Below are positions 1 through 8,350 of a stretch of DNA of 64,000 nt, piece by piece. Origin of the DNA: Microbacteriaceae bacterium (GTDB lineage Bacteria > Actinomycetota > Actinomycetes > Actinomycetales > Microbacteriaceae); NCBI GenBank assembly GCA_947373155.1, contig CANBWO010000005.1, positions 1 to 64,000 on the forward strand, given 5' to 3'. The notes under the pieces were generated by a model. The model saw only the letters and a list, made by a program, of their open reading frames with translations. It did not search any database and was not told where the DNA came from. The first letter of the stretch is position 1. Each line of letters opens with the position of its first letter. Made by a program: the position numbers and the translations under genes.

Positions 1-1
1 T

Positions 2-745
2 GGCGAACACGACGAAATGTTGTTCATCATCATCCACCAAACCTACGAACTCTGGTTCAAGCAGATTCTGCACGAGGTGGCTGCGCTTCAGCCTGCGCTG
101 GAAGCCGGGGACACCCATCGCAGTTTGTCTATTCTCAAGCGGGTACGCACCATCATGAAAACTCTGGTGGCTCAGTTGGATATTTTGGAAACCATGACTC
201 CCCTGCAGTTCAACACCTTTAGAGGGCGCCTGCAGAGTTCGAGTGGTTTTCAGAGTGCTCAGTTCCGCGAGTTCGAGGCCGTGCTTGGTCGTAGGGATCA
301 AGCCGGCGCCGGTGCGGCGGCTGGAACCGGAATGGGCATGGCCGAGCACCTGATTGAGGGTTCGCCGGCACGTGCTCGGGTAGAGACAGCCATGCAACGG
401 CGCTCGCTCTGGGACAGCGCCCTGCGCTACTTTGCCACGCGAGGCTTTGTGATTCCGGTGGCTGTGCTTGAGCGTGACGTGACCCTGGGCTATGTTGCCA
501 ACGATGAAGTGCAGGCTGCCCTGCTGGATGCACACCGCACCGACCCGGAATCAAACCTGATAGGTGAGGCCCTCATGGATGTGGACGAAGGCCTGCAGGA
601 GTGGCGTTACCGCCACGTGAAGATGGTGGAACGGACCATCGGTGCCAAGATCGGCAGCGGCGGCTCTAGCGGTGCTGGTTATTTGGCAAGCACCCTGTTC
701 AAACCGGTGTTCGCAGACCTTTGGGCGATTCGTAGTCAGTTTTAG
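2..745 (+). CDS. kynA: Tryptophan 2,3-dioxygenase, 5'-truncated by window edge
   Basis: Heme enzyme that oxidises L-tryptophan to N-formylkynurenine, the first step of the kynurenine pathway. The reading frame is open from base 2, so the true start lies outside the window. About 247 residues are visible and roughly 30 are missing compared with the usual length of about 280. The family hallmark [14 protein letters not shown] is near the visible N-terminus. Near the C-terminus [13 protein letters not shown], followed by [11 protein letters not shown], carries the expected heme-proximal histidine region. The stop codon overlaps the convergent folD stop by 3-4 bp. Whether other kyn genes lie upstream cannot be seen. 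Confidence 0.96.
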   Translation, partial: GEHDEMLFIIIHQTYELWFKQILHEVAALQPALEAGDTHRSLSILKRVRTIMKTLVAQLDILETMTPLQFNTFRGRLQSSSGFQSAQFREFEAVLGRRDQAGAGAAAGTGMGMAEHLIEGSPARARVETAMQRRSLWDSALRYFATRGFVIPVAVLERDVTLGYVANDEVQAALLDAHRTDPESNLIGEALMDVDEGLQEWRYRHVKMVERTIGAKIGSGGSSGAGYLASTLFKPVFADLWAIRSQF

Positions 746-1614
746 AACCGACTAGCAGTATCCACAACATTCTTGACCAGCATGGCGCGGGTCATTGGGC
801 CAACACCGCCTGGGTTTGGCGATAGCCATCCGGCAATGTCTTCTACACCCGGGGCAATATCGCCAACCAGCTTGAACTTGCCGTCATCGGTGGCAACGCG
901 GGTAATGCCAACGTCTAGCACTGCAGCGCCCGGCTTGATCCACTCTGGCTGAACAAAGTGGGCTACGCCAAGGGCAGCCACCACGATGTCGGCGCGCTTA
1001 ACGGCCGATTCAAGATCGCGGCTGGCGGAGTGCAGCAAAGTGACAGTGCTGTCGATGCCCTTGCGGGTCATGAGGAGCCCAAGCGGGCGGCCAACTGTTA
1101 CACCCCGGCCAATCACAGCCACCTCAGCGCCCTTGGTTTCTACTCCGTAGCGCTTTAGTAGCTCCACTATTCCGGCAGGGGTACAAGGCAGCGGGCTAGT
1201 TAGTTCGCCACTAACTCCCAACACCAAACGACCAAGGTTTGTTGGGTGGAGGCCATCGGCGTCTTTTGCTGGGTCAATAAGTTCCAGCATCTCGTTGGTG
1301 TCGATGCCAAATGGCAACGGCAGCTGAACGATGTAGCCTGTGACTTCCTTGGCCTCGTTTAGCTCGCGAATGGCAGCGCGAACATCGGCTGCCGAAGCGC
1401 TCTGCGGTAGGTCTACCCGAATGCTCTCCACGCCAACTTCGGCGCAGTCGCGGTGCTTTCCGCCAACGTACGAGTGCGAACCTGGATCGTCTCCAACCAG
1501 CAGGGTTCCCAAACCAGCGTGCTTGCCCTGCTGCTTTTGCGCAATAACGCGCTGCGCTAACTCGGCCTTTATGGCCTTAGCGGTGGCAAGTCCGTCTAGT
1601 TTGATCGCGGTCAA
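742..1614 (-). CDS. folD: Bifunctional methylene-THF dehydrogenase / methenyl-THF cyclohydrolase
   Basis: Cytosolic enzyme interconverting 5,10-methylene-THF and 10-formyl-THF, the donor used by PurN and PurH encoded further along. At 290 aa it has the family length, with motif [11 protein letters not shown] and the dinucleotide-binding stretch [13 protein letters not shown]. The most likely start is TTG at 1614, because no ATG or GTG fits the family N-terminus (TAIKLDG) better and no strong ribosome site is visible. It begins 4 bp after the glyA stop, so translational coupling in a glyA-folD operon is likely. Its 3' end overlaps convergent kynA. Confidence 0.96.
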   Translation of the reverse strand: MTAIKLDGLATAKAIKAELAQRVIAQKQQGKHAGLGTLLVGDDPGSHSYVGGKHRDCAEVGVESIRVDLPQSASAADVRAAIRELNEAKEVTGYIVQLPLPFGIDTNEMLELIDPAKDADGLHPTNLGRLVLGVSGELTSPLPCTPAGIVELLKRYGVETKGAEVAVIGRGVTVGRPLGLLMTRKGIDSTVTLLHSASRDLESAVKRADIVVAALGVAHFVQPEWIKPGAAVLDVGITRVATDDGKFKLVGDIAPGVEDIAGWLSPNPGGVGPMTRAMLVKNVVDTASRF

Positions 1615-1618
1615 AGAA

Positions 1619-2899
1619 CTACCAGTTCTCTAGACCCGAGTACAGCGGGAACTGCTCGGTTAGCTTGCGCACGCGGGCTGCAAGAGCGGCGATGTCTGGG
1701 CTTGGCTTTAGCACCGATGCAATTACGTCTGCTACCTCGGTGAACTCGGTTGCACCAAAGCCACGGGTGGCAAGTGCAGGGGTGCCAATACGAACACCCG
1801 AGGTAACCAAAGGTGGACGAGGGTCGTTTGGAACCGAGTTGCGATTGACGGTGATGCCGACCTCGTGAAGCAGGTTCTCGGCGGTCTTGCCATCGATCGG
1901 CGAGTTACGGAGGTCTACCAAAACTAGGTGTACATCGGTGCCGCCGGTAAGAATCTGAACACCGTTTGCAACTACGTCTGCCGAGGTTAGGCGGTCGGCA
2001 ATGATGCGGGCACCCTCGATGGTGCGAGCCGAACGGTCCTTGAACTCATCGGTGGCTGCTGCCTTGAACGCAACAGCCTTGGCGGCGATTACGTGCATCA
2101 GTGGGCCACCCTGCTGACCTGGGAAAACGGCAGAGTCAATCTTCTTTGCGTATTCTTCCTTAGCCAAAATCAGACCCGATCGAGGACCAGCAAGGGTCTT
2201 GTGAACGGTGGTGGAGACAACATCTGCATAAGGAACCGGCGATGGGTGCAAACCGGCTGCAACCAAACCTGCAAAGTGAGCCATGTCCACCCAAAGCTTG
2301 GCGCCAACCTCGTCGGCGATGCTGCGGAAGGCTGCGAAGTCGAGGTGGCGGCTGTAAGCCGACCAACCAGCGATCAGAACAGCAGGTCTGGTCTCTAGGG
2401 CACGCTCGCGAACGATGTCCATGTCTACCAAGAAAGTGTCTGGGTTTAGTCCGTAGGCGTTGGCCTGGTACATCTTGCCCGAGAAGTTGAGGCGCATGCC
2501 GTGAGTCAGGTGGCCACCGTGGGCAAGTTCAAGACCAAGGATGCTGTCGCCAGGGTTGGCAAGGGCCATAAGTACGGCTGCGTTGGCCGAAGCACCCGAG
2601 TGAGGCTGCACGTTTGCGTGCTCTGCACCAAATAGGGCCTTGGCGCGGTCGCGGGCTAGGTTCTCGGCTACGTCAACTGCCTCGCAGCCACCGTAGTAGC
2701 GCTTGCCTGGGTAACCCTCTGCGTACTTGTTGGTTAGCACAGATCCCTGAGCTTCTAGAACACCGCGCGAAACAAAGTTCTCGCTAGCGATCATCTCTAG
2801 GGTGTGACGCTGACGATCCAGCTCGGCCGAAAGTACGGCTGCGATCTCTGGGTCGGTCTCGCTAAGTGGGTGGTTGAAACTCGATGGCAGGTTGCTCAT
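1619..2899 (-). CDS. glyA: Serine hydroxymethyltransferase
   Basis: PLP enzyme converting serine + THF to glycine + 5,10-methylene-THF, the substrate of FolD encoded directly downstream. The protein is 426 aa. The PLP-binding lysine lies in [14 protein letters not shown]. Other conserved stretches are MIASENFVS and [12 protein letters not shown] at 2899 is preferred over an upstream in-frame start at 2980 because GAGGAG sits at ideal spacing before it and the family N-terminus begins there. It diverges from purU, with about 98 bp between start codons for both promoters. A TAGAAT/TAGGGT stretch on the minus strand near 2925-2940 may be its -10. Confidence 0.97.
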   Translation of the reverse strand: MSNLPSSFNHPLSETDPEIAAVLSAELDRQRHTLEMIASENFVSRGVLEAQGSVLTNKYAEGYPGKRYYGGCEAVDVAENLARDRAKALFGAEHANVQPHSGASANAAVLMALANPGDSILGLELAHGGHLTHGMRLNFSGKMYQANAYGLNPDTFLVDMDIVRERALETRPAVLIAGWSAYSRHLDFAAFRSIADEVGAKLWVDMAHFAGLVAAGLHPSPVPYADVVSTTVHKTLAGPRSGLILAKEEYAKKIDSAVFPGQQGGPLMHVIAAKAVAFKAAATDEFKDRSARTIEGARIIADRLTSADVVANGVQILTGGTDVHLVLVDLRNSPIDGKTAENLLHEVGITVNRNSVPNDPRPPLVTSGVRIGTPALATRGFGATEFTEVADVIASVLKPSPDIAALAARVRKLTEQFPLYSGLENW

Positions 2900-2984
2900 T
2901 TGGGCTCCTCGCGTGGGGCAACAGTACCCTAATTCTAAGCCCTGAAAGGGTGCCAGAAACCCGCTCGGCGATGTGTGCACTGGG

Positions 2985-2990
2985 TAAACT
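2985..2990 (+). promoter_or_regulatory. Leaderless -10 box of purU
   Basis: TAAACT ends 7 nt before the purU ATG, and no Shine-Dalgarno sequence precedes that ATG. The spacing puts the transcription start at or next to the A of the start codon, as in actinobacterial leaderless mRNAs. Confidence 0.6.
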
Positions 2991-2997
2991 TGACCCC

Positions 2998-3873
2998 ATG
3001 ACTAACGCCGCCAACACCCACTGGGTTCTTACTCTGGTCTGCAAAGACATGCCTGGAATCGTGCACGCTATCTCCGGAGCAATTGTGGCGGCTAACGGAA
3101 ACATCACCGAGAGCCACCAGTTTGCCTCGGATGACACCGGACGCTTCTTTATGCGCCTGCAGATCGAGAGCGCGGTTCCTCGCGAGCACTTTGAGAAGCA
3201 GTTGGCGCCGGTGGTTGAGCGTTATCAAATGGACTGGGTGCTAGACGAAGTTGGTCGCCCAATGAAGACTCTCTTGCTGGTTTCTAAGAGCGCTCACTGT
3301 CTAAATGACATCCTGTTCCGCCAGCGAGCCGGTCAGTTGCCGGTAGAGATTCCGGCGGTGTTCGGAAACCATGGTGACCTAGCATCGATGGCCGAGTTCT
3401 ACGGCGTTCCTTTTGAGACTCACACAATCAGCACCGACCTATCGAAGGCAGCCGGAGATAAAGCCGCTTTCGAGCACATGCTGCGCGACTACATCAAAGC
3501 TGCTGGAATCGAACTGATTGTTCTGGCCCGATACATGCAGATTTTGAGCCCGGAGTTTTGTGCCGAGTTCGCCGGAAAAATCATCAACATCCACCACTCG
3601 TTCCTGCCAGGTTTCAAGGGAGCCAATCCTTACGGCCAGGCTCACGCCCGCGGCGTTAAGCAGATTGGTGCCACCGCACACTTTGTTACCGAGGACCTAG
3701 ATGAGGGTCCAATCATTGAGCAGAACGTTTTGCGCGTGACTCACAACTCCAGCAAGGCTGAGCTTGTGAACATTGGGCAAGATGTTGAGAGCAAAACCCT
3801 GACTCAGGCCATTAGGTGGTTTGCCGAACGCCGCGTGCTCTTAGATGGTCACCGCACCATCATCTTTAGCTAG
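2998..3873 (+). CDS. purU: Formyltetrahydrofolate deformylase
   Basis: Hydrolyses 10-formyl-THF to THF and formate, balancing the one-carbon pool fed by GlyA and FolD. The 291-aa protein has an N-terminal ACT domain (about residues 5-85) and a formyltransferase fold (about 90-288). The catalytic-site stretch is [17 protein letters not shown], with LDEGPIIEQ further on. The longer open frame from 2884 is rejected: the family N-terminus ([13 protein letters not shown]) starts just after the ATG at 2998, which also has a leaderless promoter box. A repeat-rich non-coding stretch follows its stop. Confidence 0.95.
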   Translation: MTNAANTHWVLTLVCKDMPGIVHAISGAIVAANGNITESHQFASDDTGRFFMRLQIESAVPREHFEKQLAPVVERYQMDWVLDEVGRPMKTLLLVSKSAHCLNDILFRQRAGQLPVEIPAVFGNHGDLASMAEFYGVPFETHTISTDLSKAAGDKAAFEHMLRDYIKAAGIELIVLARYMQILSPEFCAEFAGKIINIHHSFLPGFKGANPYGQAHARGVKQIGATAHFVTEDLDEGPIIEQNVLRVTHNSSKAELVNIGQDVESKTLTQAIRWFAERRVLLDGHRTIIFS

Positions 3874-3931
3874 ATCAGCTTTGCTCGGATGCCCGAGACA
3901 CCGGCTCAGGCCTCGATTGCTCTTGGGCGCC

Positions 3932-4035
3932 GCTGAGGATCTTCCCTGAAGCTGAGGATCTTGGGTGCAGCTGAGGATCTTCGGTGCAGCTAAGGATTTT
4001 CCCTGCAGCTGAGGATCTTCCCTGAAGTTGAGGAG
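3932..4035. repeat. 19-bp tandem repeat, about 5.5 copies
   Basis: Five full units (3932-3950, 3951-3969, 3970-3988, 3989-4007, 4008-4026) and a partial sixth (4027-4035). The unit is GCTGAGGATCTTCCCTGAA, with an invariant core close to GCTGAGGATCTT, a variable triplet, then TGAA or TGCA. Units 1 and 5 are identical; unit 4 differs by CTAAGGATTTT. Iteron-like in size, but no replication gene is adjacent. Confidence 0.9.
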
Positions 4036-4060
4036 TTGATTTGCCGAGTGGGTGCTTGAG

Positions 4061-4133
4061 TTTATGAGCACTTTTTCGGTACATAAATTTACGCAAAAGG
4101 AGAACTTTTTCGTACCTAAATTTCGGTCATAAA
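4061..4133. repeat. Near-perfect direct repeat bracketed by inverted TTTATGA/TCATAAA
   Basis: ACTTTTTCGGTACATAAATT (from 4070) and ACTTTTTCGTACCTAAATTT (4104-4123) are near-identical direct copies. The pair is flanked by TTTATGA at 4061-4067 and its inverse TCATAAA at 4127-4133. AT-rich relative to its surroundings. Function unknown. Confidence 0.75.
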
Positions 4134-4165
4134 CCCAAGTGCCCCGGAGGCACAGCAGGTGTGCC

Positions 4166-4230
4166 AGGTGCGTATCAAGCGCGTCTCAGGTGCGTATCAA
4201 GTGCGTCTCAGGTGCGGGCGAGGTGTGTGC
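4166..4230. repeat. 22-bp tandem duplication plus degenerate third copy
   Basis: AGGTGCGTATCAAGCGCGTC followed by TC occupies 4166-4187 and is repeated with one change at 4188-4209. A diverged third copy starts AGGTGCGGGCGAGGTG at 4210. Non-coding. Confidence 0.8.
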
Positions 4231-4263
4231 CGGGCCTCATCGAAGCGATTTTGAGTGAGAGCA

Positions 4264-4293
4264 TGCAAACAGCCGCACAGCGGCCAGTTTGCA
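4264..4293. repeat. Long hairpin (12-bp interrupted stem)
   Basis: TGCAAAC and GTTTGCA form the outer stem, and GCCGC-ACA-GCGGC the inner stem-loop. No T-tract follows, so a simple intrinsic terminator is unlikely. It could be a structured element or the remnant of a mobile repeat. Confidence 0.6.
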
Positions 4294-4356
4294 GCACTTA
4301 GCTAGCTGCGATCCTCAGGCCTCAGCCACCTAGTCGAGTCGAGTTTTCAACAGCTT

Positions 4357-4362
4357 TATTGT
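4357..4362 (+). promoter_or_regulatory. Possible leaderless -10 box of orphan antitoxin
   Basis: TATTGT ends 7 nt before an in-frame ATG at 4370. No convincing -35 is visible. Confidence 0.35.
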
Positions 4363-4369
4363 GTCCTGG

Positions 4370-4795
4370 ATGCGGCGAGTACGCATGCGTTGGGATTGCC
4401 TCATGACATTTCTCACAACATTCCTCACAACTTCGGAACGCCCAAATCGCATGAGCATCACCGAATTCCGAAAATCCCCCGGAAAATTCTTGCGACAGTC
4501 CAGCAAGACAGGGCTTATTCTTTACAGCCACAACCGCTTGATGGGCTACTTCTTAGGGGCTCACTCCTACGACAGGCTCGTCTCAGAAAACAGAAGCCAG
4601 CAAAGACTGCTCAAAGACCTGCTGGAGGCCTTGACTTCTACCTCCCCAGATCTAACCAAGCTAATCGAGCAATACCCATCACTGCTTCAAGTCATTCACG
4701 ACAACGTTCTCTATAGCAAAAAGCAACAAATGAGCACTCGCGGTCCTTCACAAACAAATCTGTGGCTCGAAACACTGAAGAATGCAACTTCCTAG
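4370..4795 (+). CDS. Orphan Phd/YefM (YafN-like) antitoxin homologue
   Basis: Small protein of 141 aa if started at 4370. ATGs at 4403 and 4451 are alternatives, the last giving a start directly at MSITEFRKSPGKFL. That stretch, followed by ILYSHNRLMGYFLGAHSYDRL, resembles the DNA-binding half of Phd/YefM antitoxins, especially YafN-type ones (NRPxGYxLSxxxFExL). The C-terminal half (LLKDLLEALTSTSPDL and on) is not recognised. No toxin gene follows: the next gene is an amylase 111 bp downstream. It sits in the repeat-rich patch, consistent with acquired DNA or a degraded toxin-antitoxin locus. The family call is by eye and moderate. Confidence 0.6.
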   Translation: MRRVRMRWDCLMTFLTTFLTTSERPNRMSITEFRKSPGKFLRQSSKTGLILYSHNRLMGYFLGAHSYDRLVSENRSQQRLLKDLLEALTSTSPDLTKLIEQYPSLLQVIHDNVLYSKKQQMSTRGPSQTNLWLETLKNATS

Positions 4796-4878
4796 AGACA
4801 CAGACAAAAACACGGACACAAGTTTTCCGTCGGCTCAAAGCGCCGGTGTTCTAACAGTTCAGAGACTTATCAGCCTGT

Positions 4879-4886
4879 AAGCGCTT
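4879..4886. promoter_or_regulatory. LacI-family type operator palindrome upstream of amylase
   Basis: AAGCGCTT is a perfect palindrome inside GTAAGCGCTTTAG, resembling operators of LacI-family sugar repressors and CcpA-like sites. It lies 8 bp upstream of the -10 box of the amylase gene, where a bound repressor would block RNA polymerase. Confidence 0.55.
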
Positions 4887-4894
4887 TAGTCACT

Positions 4895-4900
4895 TACTAT
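4895..4900 (+). promoter_or_regulatory. Leaderless -10 box of amylase gene
   Basis: TACTAT ends 6 nt before the ATG at 4907, and no ribosome binding site is present. This fits a leaderless transcript. Confidence 0.55.
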
Positions 4901-4906
4901 TTAGAA

Positions 4907-6454
4907 ATGCGTCTTCTCACCCCCAAAAACCTCACTCGCCTGGCAGCTGTCTTTGGCGCTGTGGCAATCACCGTTTCCACCTCAATTCAGCCATCGATGG
5001 CCGCCCCGGCGAGCCCGAACGCTGCAGTTCCGGTGCCTGCCAAAACCATCACCACCCAGAGTGTTGGTGCACAGATGTTTATGTGGCCTTGGGTGTCGCT
5101 AAAGACCGAATGTACCAAGACCCTTGGGCCAGAAGGCGTGGACTGGATCATGGTTTCGCCACCGCAAGAAGACATCAGCGGCAGCCAATGGTGGGTTCAC
5201 TACCAGCCGGTCAGCTACAAAATCGACTCCCAGCTGGGTAACCGCCAGCAGTTCGCAGACATGGTTTCGGCTTGTAACGCTGCCGGCGTTCAGGTGATTG
5301 TTGACGCCGTCATCAACCACATGACCAACTCGCACGACCCCGCTTTTGCAGGCACCAAGTACAGCAAGTACATCTACCCTGGGCTCTACGACTACAACGA
5401 CTTCCACAATGGTCTGGCTCTGAATGACCCAAACTACTGCGATGGCCAAATCGTGAACTACGACGACCCATTCGACACCACCCACTGTGAACTCGGTGGC
5501 CTAGCCGACCTAGCAACCGAGAAGCCAAACGTGCGCGCTGCGATTGCCGGTTACCTAAACGACCTGGAAAGCCTCGGCGTAGCCGGTTTCCGTGTGGATG
5601 CCGCCAAGCACTTTGGCATCACCGACCTGACAGCGGTCTACAACATGTTGAACCCGGTAAACGGCAAGCCACCATATTTCCTATCTGAAACCATTGGCAA
5701 CCCGGCCACCAACCTGCCTTTCACCAAGATTGGCGATGTATTTGCCTGGGACTACCCGGACCAGATGGTGAACATGTTCCAGGGAGGAATGACCGGCCTA
5801 GGTCGCGCAACCGACCTGCGCGGTACCAGCATCGGTGAACCGAACGTGACTGTAACCATGGTGAGCAACCACGACACCGAGCACCACGGCCCTAGTTCGC
5901 TCTCGTACCTGAGCGGCAAGACCTTCGAGCTAGCCAACGAGTTCCTGCTCGCAGACCCACTTGGCAAGCCAATGCTCTACACCGGTTACGGAATCGACCT
6001 ATCAACCAGCTTGGACGACGGCCCATTGGCAAACGGATCCACCGGCTACTACCTGCCAGCAACCTGCCCCAAGGCTCCTTCGGCTACCGCCAAGGTAAGT
6101 GTTGGCAAGTTTGTCTGCCTTCAGCGCTGGACCTCCATAAAAGGCATGATCCAGTGGCACCACGAGGTAGGTACCGCACCCATGACCAATGCACTGTGGG
6201 CCAACAAGGTTCTTAGCTTCAACCGCGGCTCCGGCTTCTTTGCTGTAAACAACACACCTGCAACCATCAAGGAGACCATTGCAACCGGTCTACCAAAGGG
6301 CACTTACTGCGACGTGATCAGCGGCGGAGCCAAGGCGATTGCCAAGGGCAAGTGCCTCGGCACCACAGTCGTGGTTGCAGCAAACGGCAGCGCCAAGGTG
6401 GCTATTACGGCCAAGACCGGCCTTGCCCTGGATGCAACCAACAGGCTCAAGTAG
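4907..6454 (+). CDS. Secreted alpha-amylase, GH13 family (actinobacterial/animal-like type)
   Basis: Endo-acting starch/glycogen hydrolase of 515 aa. Residues 1 to about 33 form a Sec signal peptide: charged start, hydrophobic core, then SMAAPA. The (beta/alpha)8 catalytic domain shows all GH13 regions: DAVINH (133-138), GFRVDAAKH with nucleophile Asp231, LSETIG with acid/base Glu261, and VSNHDTEHH with His322/Asp323. The stretch MFMWPW and the overall pattern match the Streptomyces/animal-like subgroup. No carbohydrate-binding module is obvious at the C-terminus. It is monocistronic, with its own leaderless promoter, a LacI-type operator and a strong terminator. Maltodextrin uptake genes are not in the window. 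Confidence 0.95.
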   Translation: MRLLTPKNLTRLAAVFGAVAITVSTSIQPSMAAPASPNAAVPVPAKTITTQSVGAQMFMWPWVSLKTECTKTLGPEGVDWIMVSPPQEDISGSQWWVHYQPVSYKIDSQLGNRQQFADMVSACNAAGVQVIVDAVINHMTNSHDPAFAGTKYSKYIYPGLYDYNDFHNGLALNDPNYCDGQIVNYDDPFDTTHCELGGLADLATEKPNVRAAIAGYLNDLESLGVAGFRVDAAKHFGITDLTAVYNMLNPVNGKPPYFLSETIGNPATNLPFTKIGDVFAWDYPDQMVNMFQGGMTGLGRATDLRGTSIGEPNVTVTMVSNHDTEHHGPSSLSYLSGKTFELANEFLLADPLGKPMLYTGYGIDLSTSLDDGPLANGSTGYYLPATCPKAPSATAKVSVGKFVCLQRWTSIKGMIQWHHEVGTAPMTNALWANKVLSFNRGSGFFAVNNTPATIKETIATGLPKGTYCDVISGGAKAIAKGKCLGTTVVVAANGSAKVAITAKTGLALDATNRLK

Positions 6455-6469
6455 CACGTCTTTCATCGC

Positions 6470-6503
6470 AAAAGGGGTCCCACCAAACGGTGGGACCCCT
6501 TTT
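6470..6503. terminator. Bidirectional intrinsic terminator between amylase and ABC exporter
   Basis: Perfect 15-bp stem AAAAGGGGTCCCACC / GGTGGGACCCCTTTT with loop AAAC. A/T runs on both sides let it serve the plus amylase gene and the minus exporter operon. Confidence 0.92.
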
Positions 6504-6544
6504 GCATTGCTCGCTAAACAAGCAGGGTGGCTTGGGCGGCTCTA

Positions 6545-8350
6545 CTAAACCAAACTGTCTCTATATGCCTTGTGCATCTTGCTGAACTTGCCAGTTCCTG
6601 CAATCAACACGGCTGGGCTGTCATCTTCGATTATGCGTCCGTGTTCCAAAACCAGCACGCGGTCCGCGATGCTCACGGTGCTTAGACGATGCGCAATGAT
6701 GATGGCGGTGCGGCCAGCAAGCAGGGTCTGCAGACCAATCTGAACTAGCCGTTCGCTTGGAATATCTAGCGAGCTGGTGGCTTCATCCAGGATTAGAACT
6801 GCAGGATCGGCGATGAAGGCACGAGCAAACGAAATCAACTGACGCTGTCCGGCGCTCACTCGCCCACCGCGCTTGTTCACATCGGTGTTGTAGCCGTCGG
6901 GCAAGCTGGTGATGAACTCATGAGCGCCAACGGCCTGGGCTGCGGCCACGATTTCTTCATCGGTGGCACCTGGCTTACCCAACGCAATGTTCTCGGCTAC
7001 CGAACCGCTAAACAGGTAGGCCTCCTGAGTGACCATGACAACTGCCTGACGCAGGTTGTCGTTCGCGATGCTGCGAAGGTCAATGCCATCTAGTGTGACT
7101 GCACCGTGGGTTGGGTCATAGAAGCGCGAGACCAACTTGGCAAGCGTGCTCTTACCCGCACCCGTGGTACCAACCATGGCAATGGTCTGGCCGGCAGGAA
7201 TGTCTAGGTTGAAAGGCGGAAGTACAGTCTTGCCGTTGGCGTAGTGGAACTCAACATCGTTGAATGCCAAGTGCCCGCGAGGGTTGTTTAGGGCAACCGG
7301 ATTCGCTGGCTCCGGAACGCTTGGTTCTTCCTCTAAAACACCGCTGATCTTCTCGAGTGCACTTCCAGCGGACTGATAGGCGTTGTAGAACATGGCGATA
7401 GATTCCATTGGGTCAAAGAACCGGCGTGCATACAAAATGCTGGCGGTAAGCACGCCAAGTCCCAGGTCTCCATGAATCACCTGAGAACCACCGATGAACA
7501 AGATGGCGGCCACTGTGATGTTGCCAATCATCTTTAGTCCCGGGTCAAATACACCGAAAAGCTGGATCACGCGGGCGTTTACGTAGCGGTAGTCCTCCAC
7601 CAGTACGTCGTATTTTTCCTGGTTTGCGTTCTCCTTGCGGAAAGCCTTTACCGCACGAATGCCAGTCATGGTCTCTACAAAGTGAACAATGAGTCGGGCG
7701 CTGGCAACACGGGTTTTGCGGTATTCCAACTTGGTGTTTTTCTGGAACCACCGGGTTAGGAATCCCAGCGGGATAAAGCTGATTAGCAGAATGCCAAAGG
7801 CGCCTTGGTTTTGGGCCATCAATGCAATGCCGGTGAAAATCATGCTCAGCAAGCCGGCAATCATTTCATTGCCGCCGCTGTCTAGCAGCTCCTTGATGGA
7901 ATCGAGGTCGTTGGTCTGACGACTAATAACTCGCCCAGAGGTGTAGGTCTCGTGGAAATCGATGCTTAGCCTCTGGGTGTGCTTGAAAATTCTTTGACGC
8001 AAATCAAACAGTACGTTCTGGTTTGTACGAGCCGCGTATTGGATAAAGAAAGACTGCAGCACAGCGGTAACGATTGCGCTCAAAAGGTACGCGCCGGCAA
8101 CCAACCACAACGGCGTCCAGTCGTTCTTCATGGCTGCCGGAAGCGCCTGATCAATACCCAACGCAATCAGGGTTGGGCCGGCAACGCGCAAAGCCTGAGC
8201 GATAGTGATTGCAACAAACCCGATTCCCAAACGGGCGCGAATCGGCTTAACCAACGATGAAAGCAACCGCAGCGATCTGCGACGAATCTCTCGGGATTCC
8301 GCCTTAGTCAGGTCGGTACGTTCTTCTCCTTGAACACCCTGCATGGTCAT
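6545..8350 (-). CDS. ABC exporter half-transporter, catalytic-Glu subunit
   Basis: Membrane permease fused to an ATPase, 601 aa: an N-terminal six-helix domain (about 35-330) and a nucleotide-binding domain (about 355-600). Walker A GTTGAGKS is near 394-401, Q-loop glutamine is in TQEAYLF, Walker B LILDEA ends with catalytic Glu523, and the H-loop is AHRLST. Its signature motif is VSAGQ (about 498-502) instead of LSGGQ. It overlaps the upstream half-transporter by ATGA, so the two are coupled and probably form a heterodimer. The substrate (drug, lipid or peptide) cannot be told from sequence. Confidence 0.93.
   Translation of the reverse strand: MTMQGVQGEERTDLTKAESREIRRRSLRLLSSLVKPIRARLGIGFVAITIAQALRVAGPTLIALGIDQALPAAMKNDWTPLWLVAGAYLLSAIVTAVLQSFFIQYAARTNQNVLFDLRQRIFKHTQRLSIDFHETYTSGRVISRQTNDLDSIKELLDSGGNEMIAGLLSMIFTGIALMAQNQGAFGILLISFIPLGFLTRWFQKNTKLEYRKTRVASARLIVHFVETMTGIRAVKAFRKENANQEKYDVLVEDYRYVNARVIQLFGVFDPGLKMIGNITVAAILFIGGSQVIHGDLGLGVLTASILYARRFFDPMESIAMFYNAYQSAGSALEKISGVLEEEPSVPEPANPVALNNPRGHLAFNDVEFHYANGKTVLPPFNLDIPAGQTIAMVGTTGAGKSTLAKLVSRFYDPTHGAVTLDGIDLRSIANDNLRQAVVMVTQEAYLFSGSVAENIALGKPGATDEEIVAAAQAVGAHEFITSLPDGYNTDVNKRGGRVSAGQRQLISFARAFIADPAVLILDEATSSLDIPSERLVQIGLQTLLAGRTAIIIAHRLSTVSIADRVLVLEHGRIIEDDSPAVLIAGTGKFSKMHKAYRDSLV

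Larger units (their letters stand above)
3874..4369. other. Non-coding, repeat-rich intergenic patch
   Basis: About 500 bp between purU and the orphan antitoxin gene. I see no convincing gene. The short open frames here simply translate the repeats. The patch holds a 19-bp tandem array, a direct-repeat pair inside a short inverted repeat, a 22-bp tandem duplication and a strong hairpin, listed separately. The motif CTGAGGATC of the array also recurs inverted near 4311-4319. The low gene density contrasts with the rest of the window and suggests an accessory insertion. Confidence 0.7.

Noticed and set aside
3932-4035. CRISPR-like array
   Set aside because: The repeats are contiguous 19-mers with no spacers and no cas genes are present.
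3932-4035. Replication origin based on iteron-like repeats
   Set aside because: No DnaA boxes, dnaA/dnaN or rep gene nearby.
3841-4096. Two overlapping minus-strand frames with repeated PQLQGRSSAAPK-like peptides
   Set aside because: They are translations of the 19-bp tandem repeat in two frames, with no ribosome site and no family resemblance.
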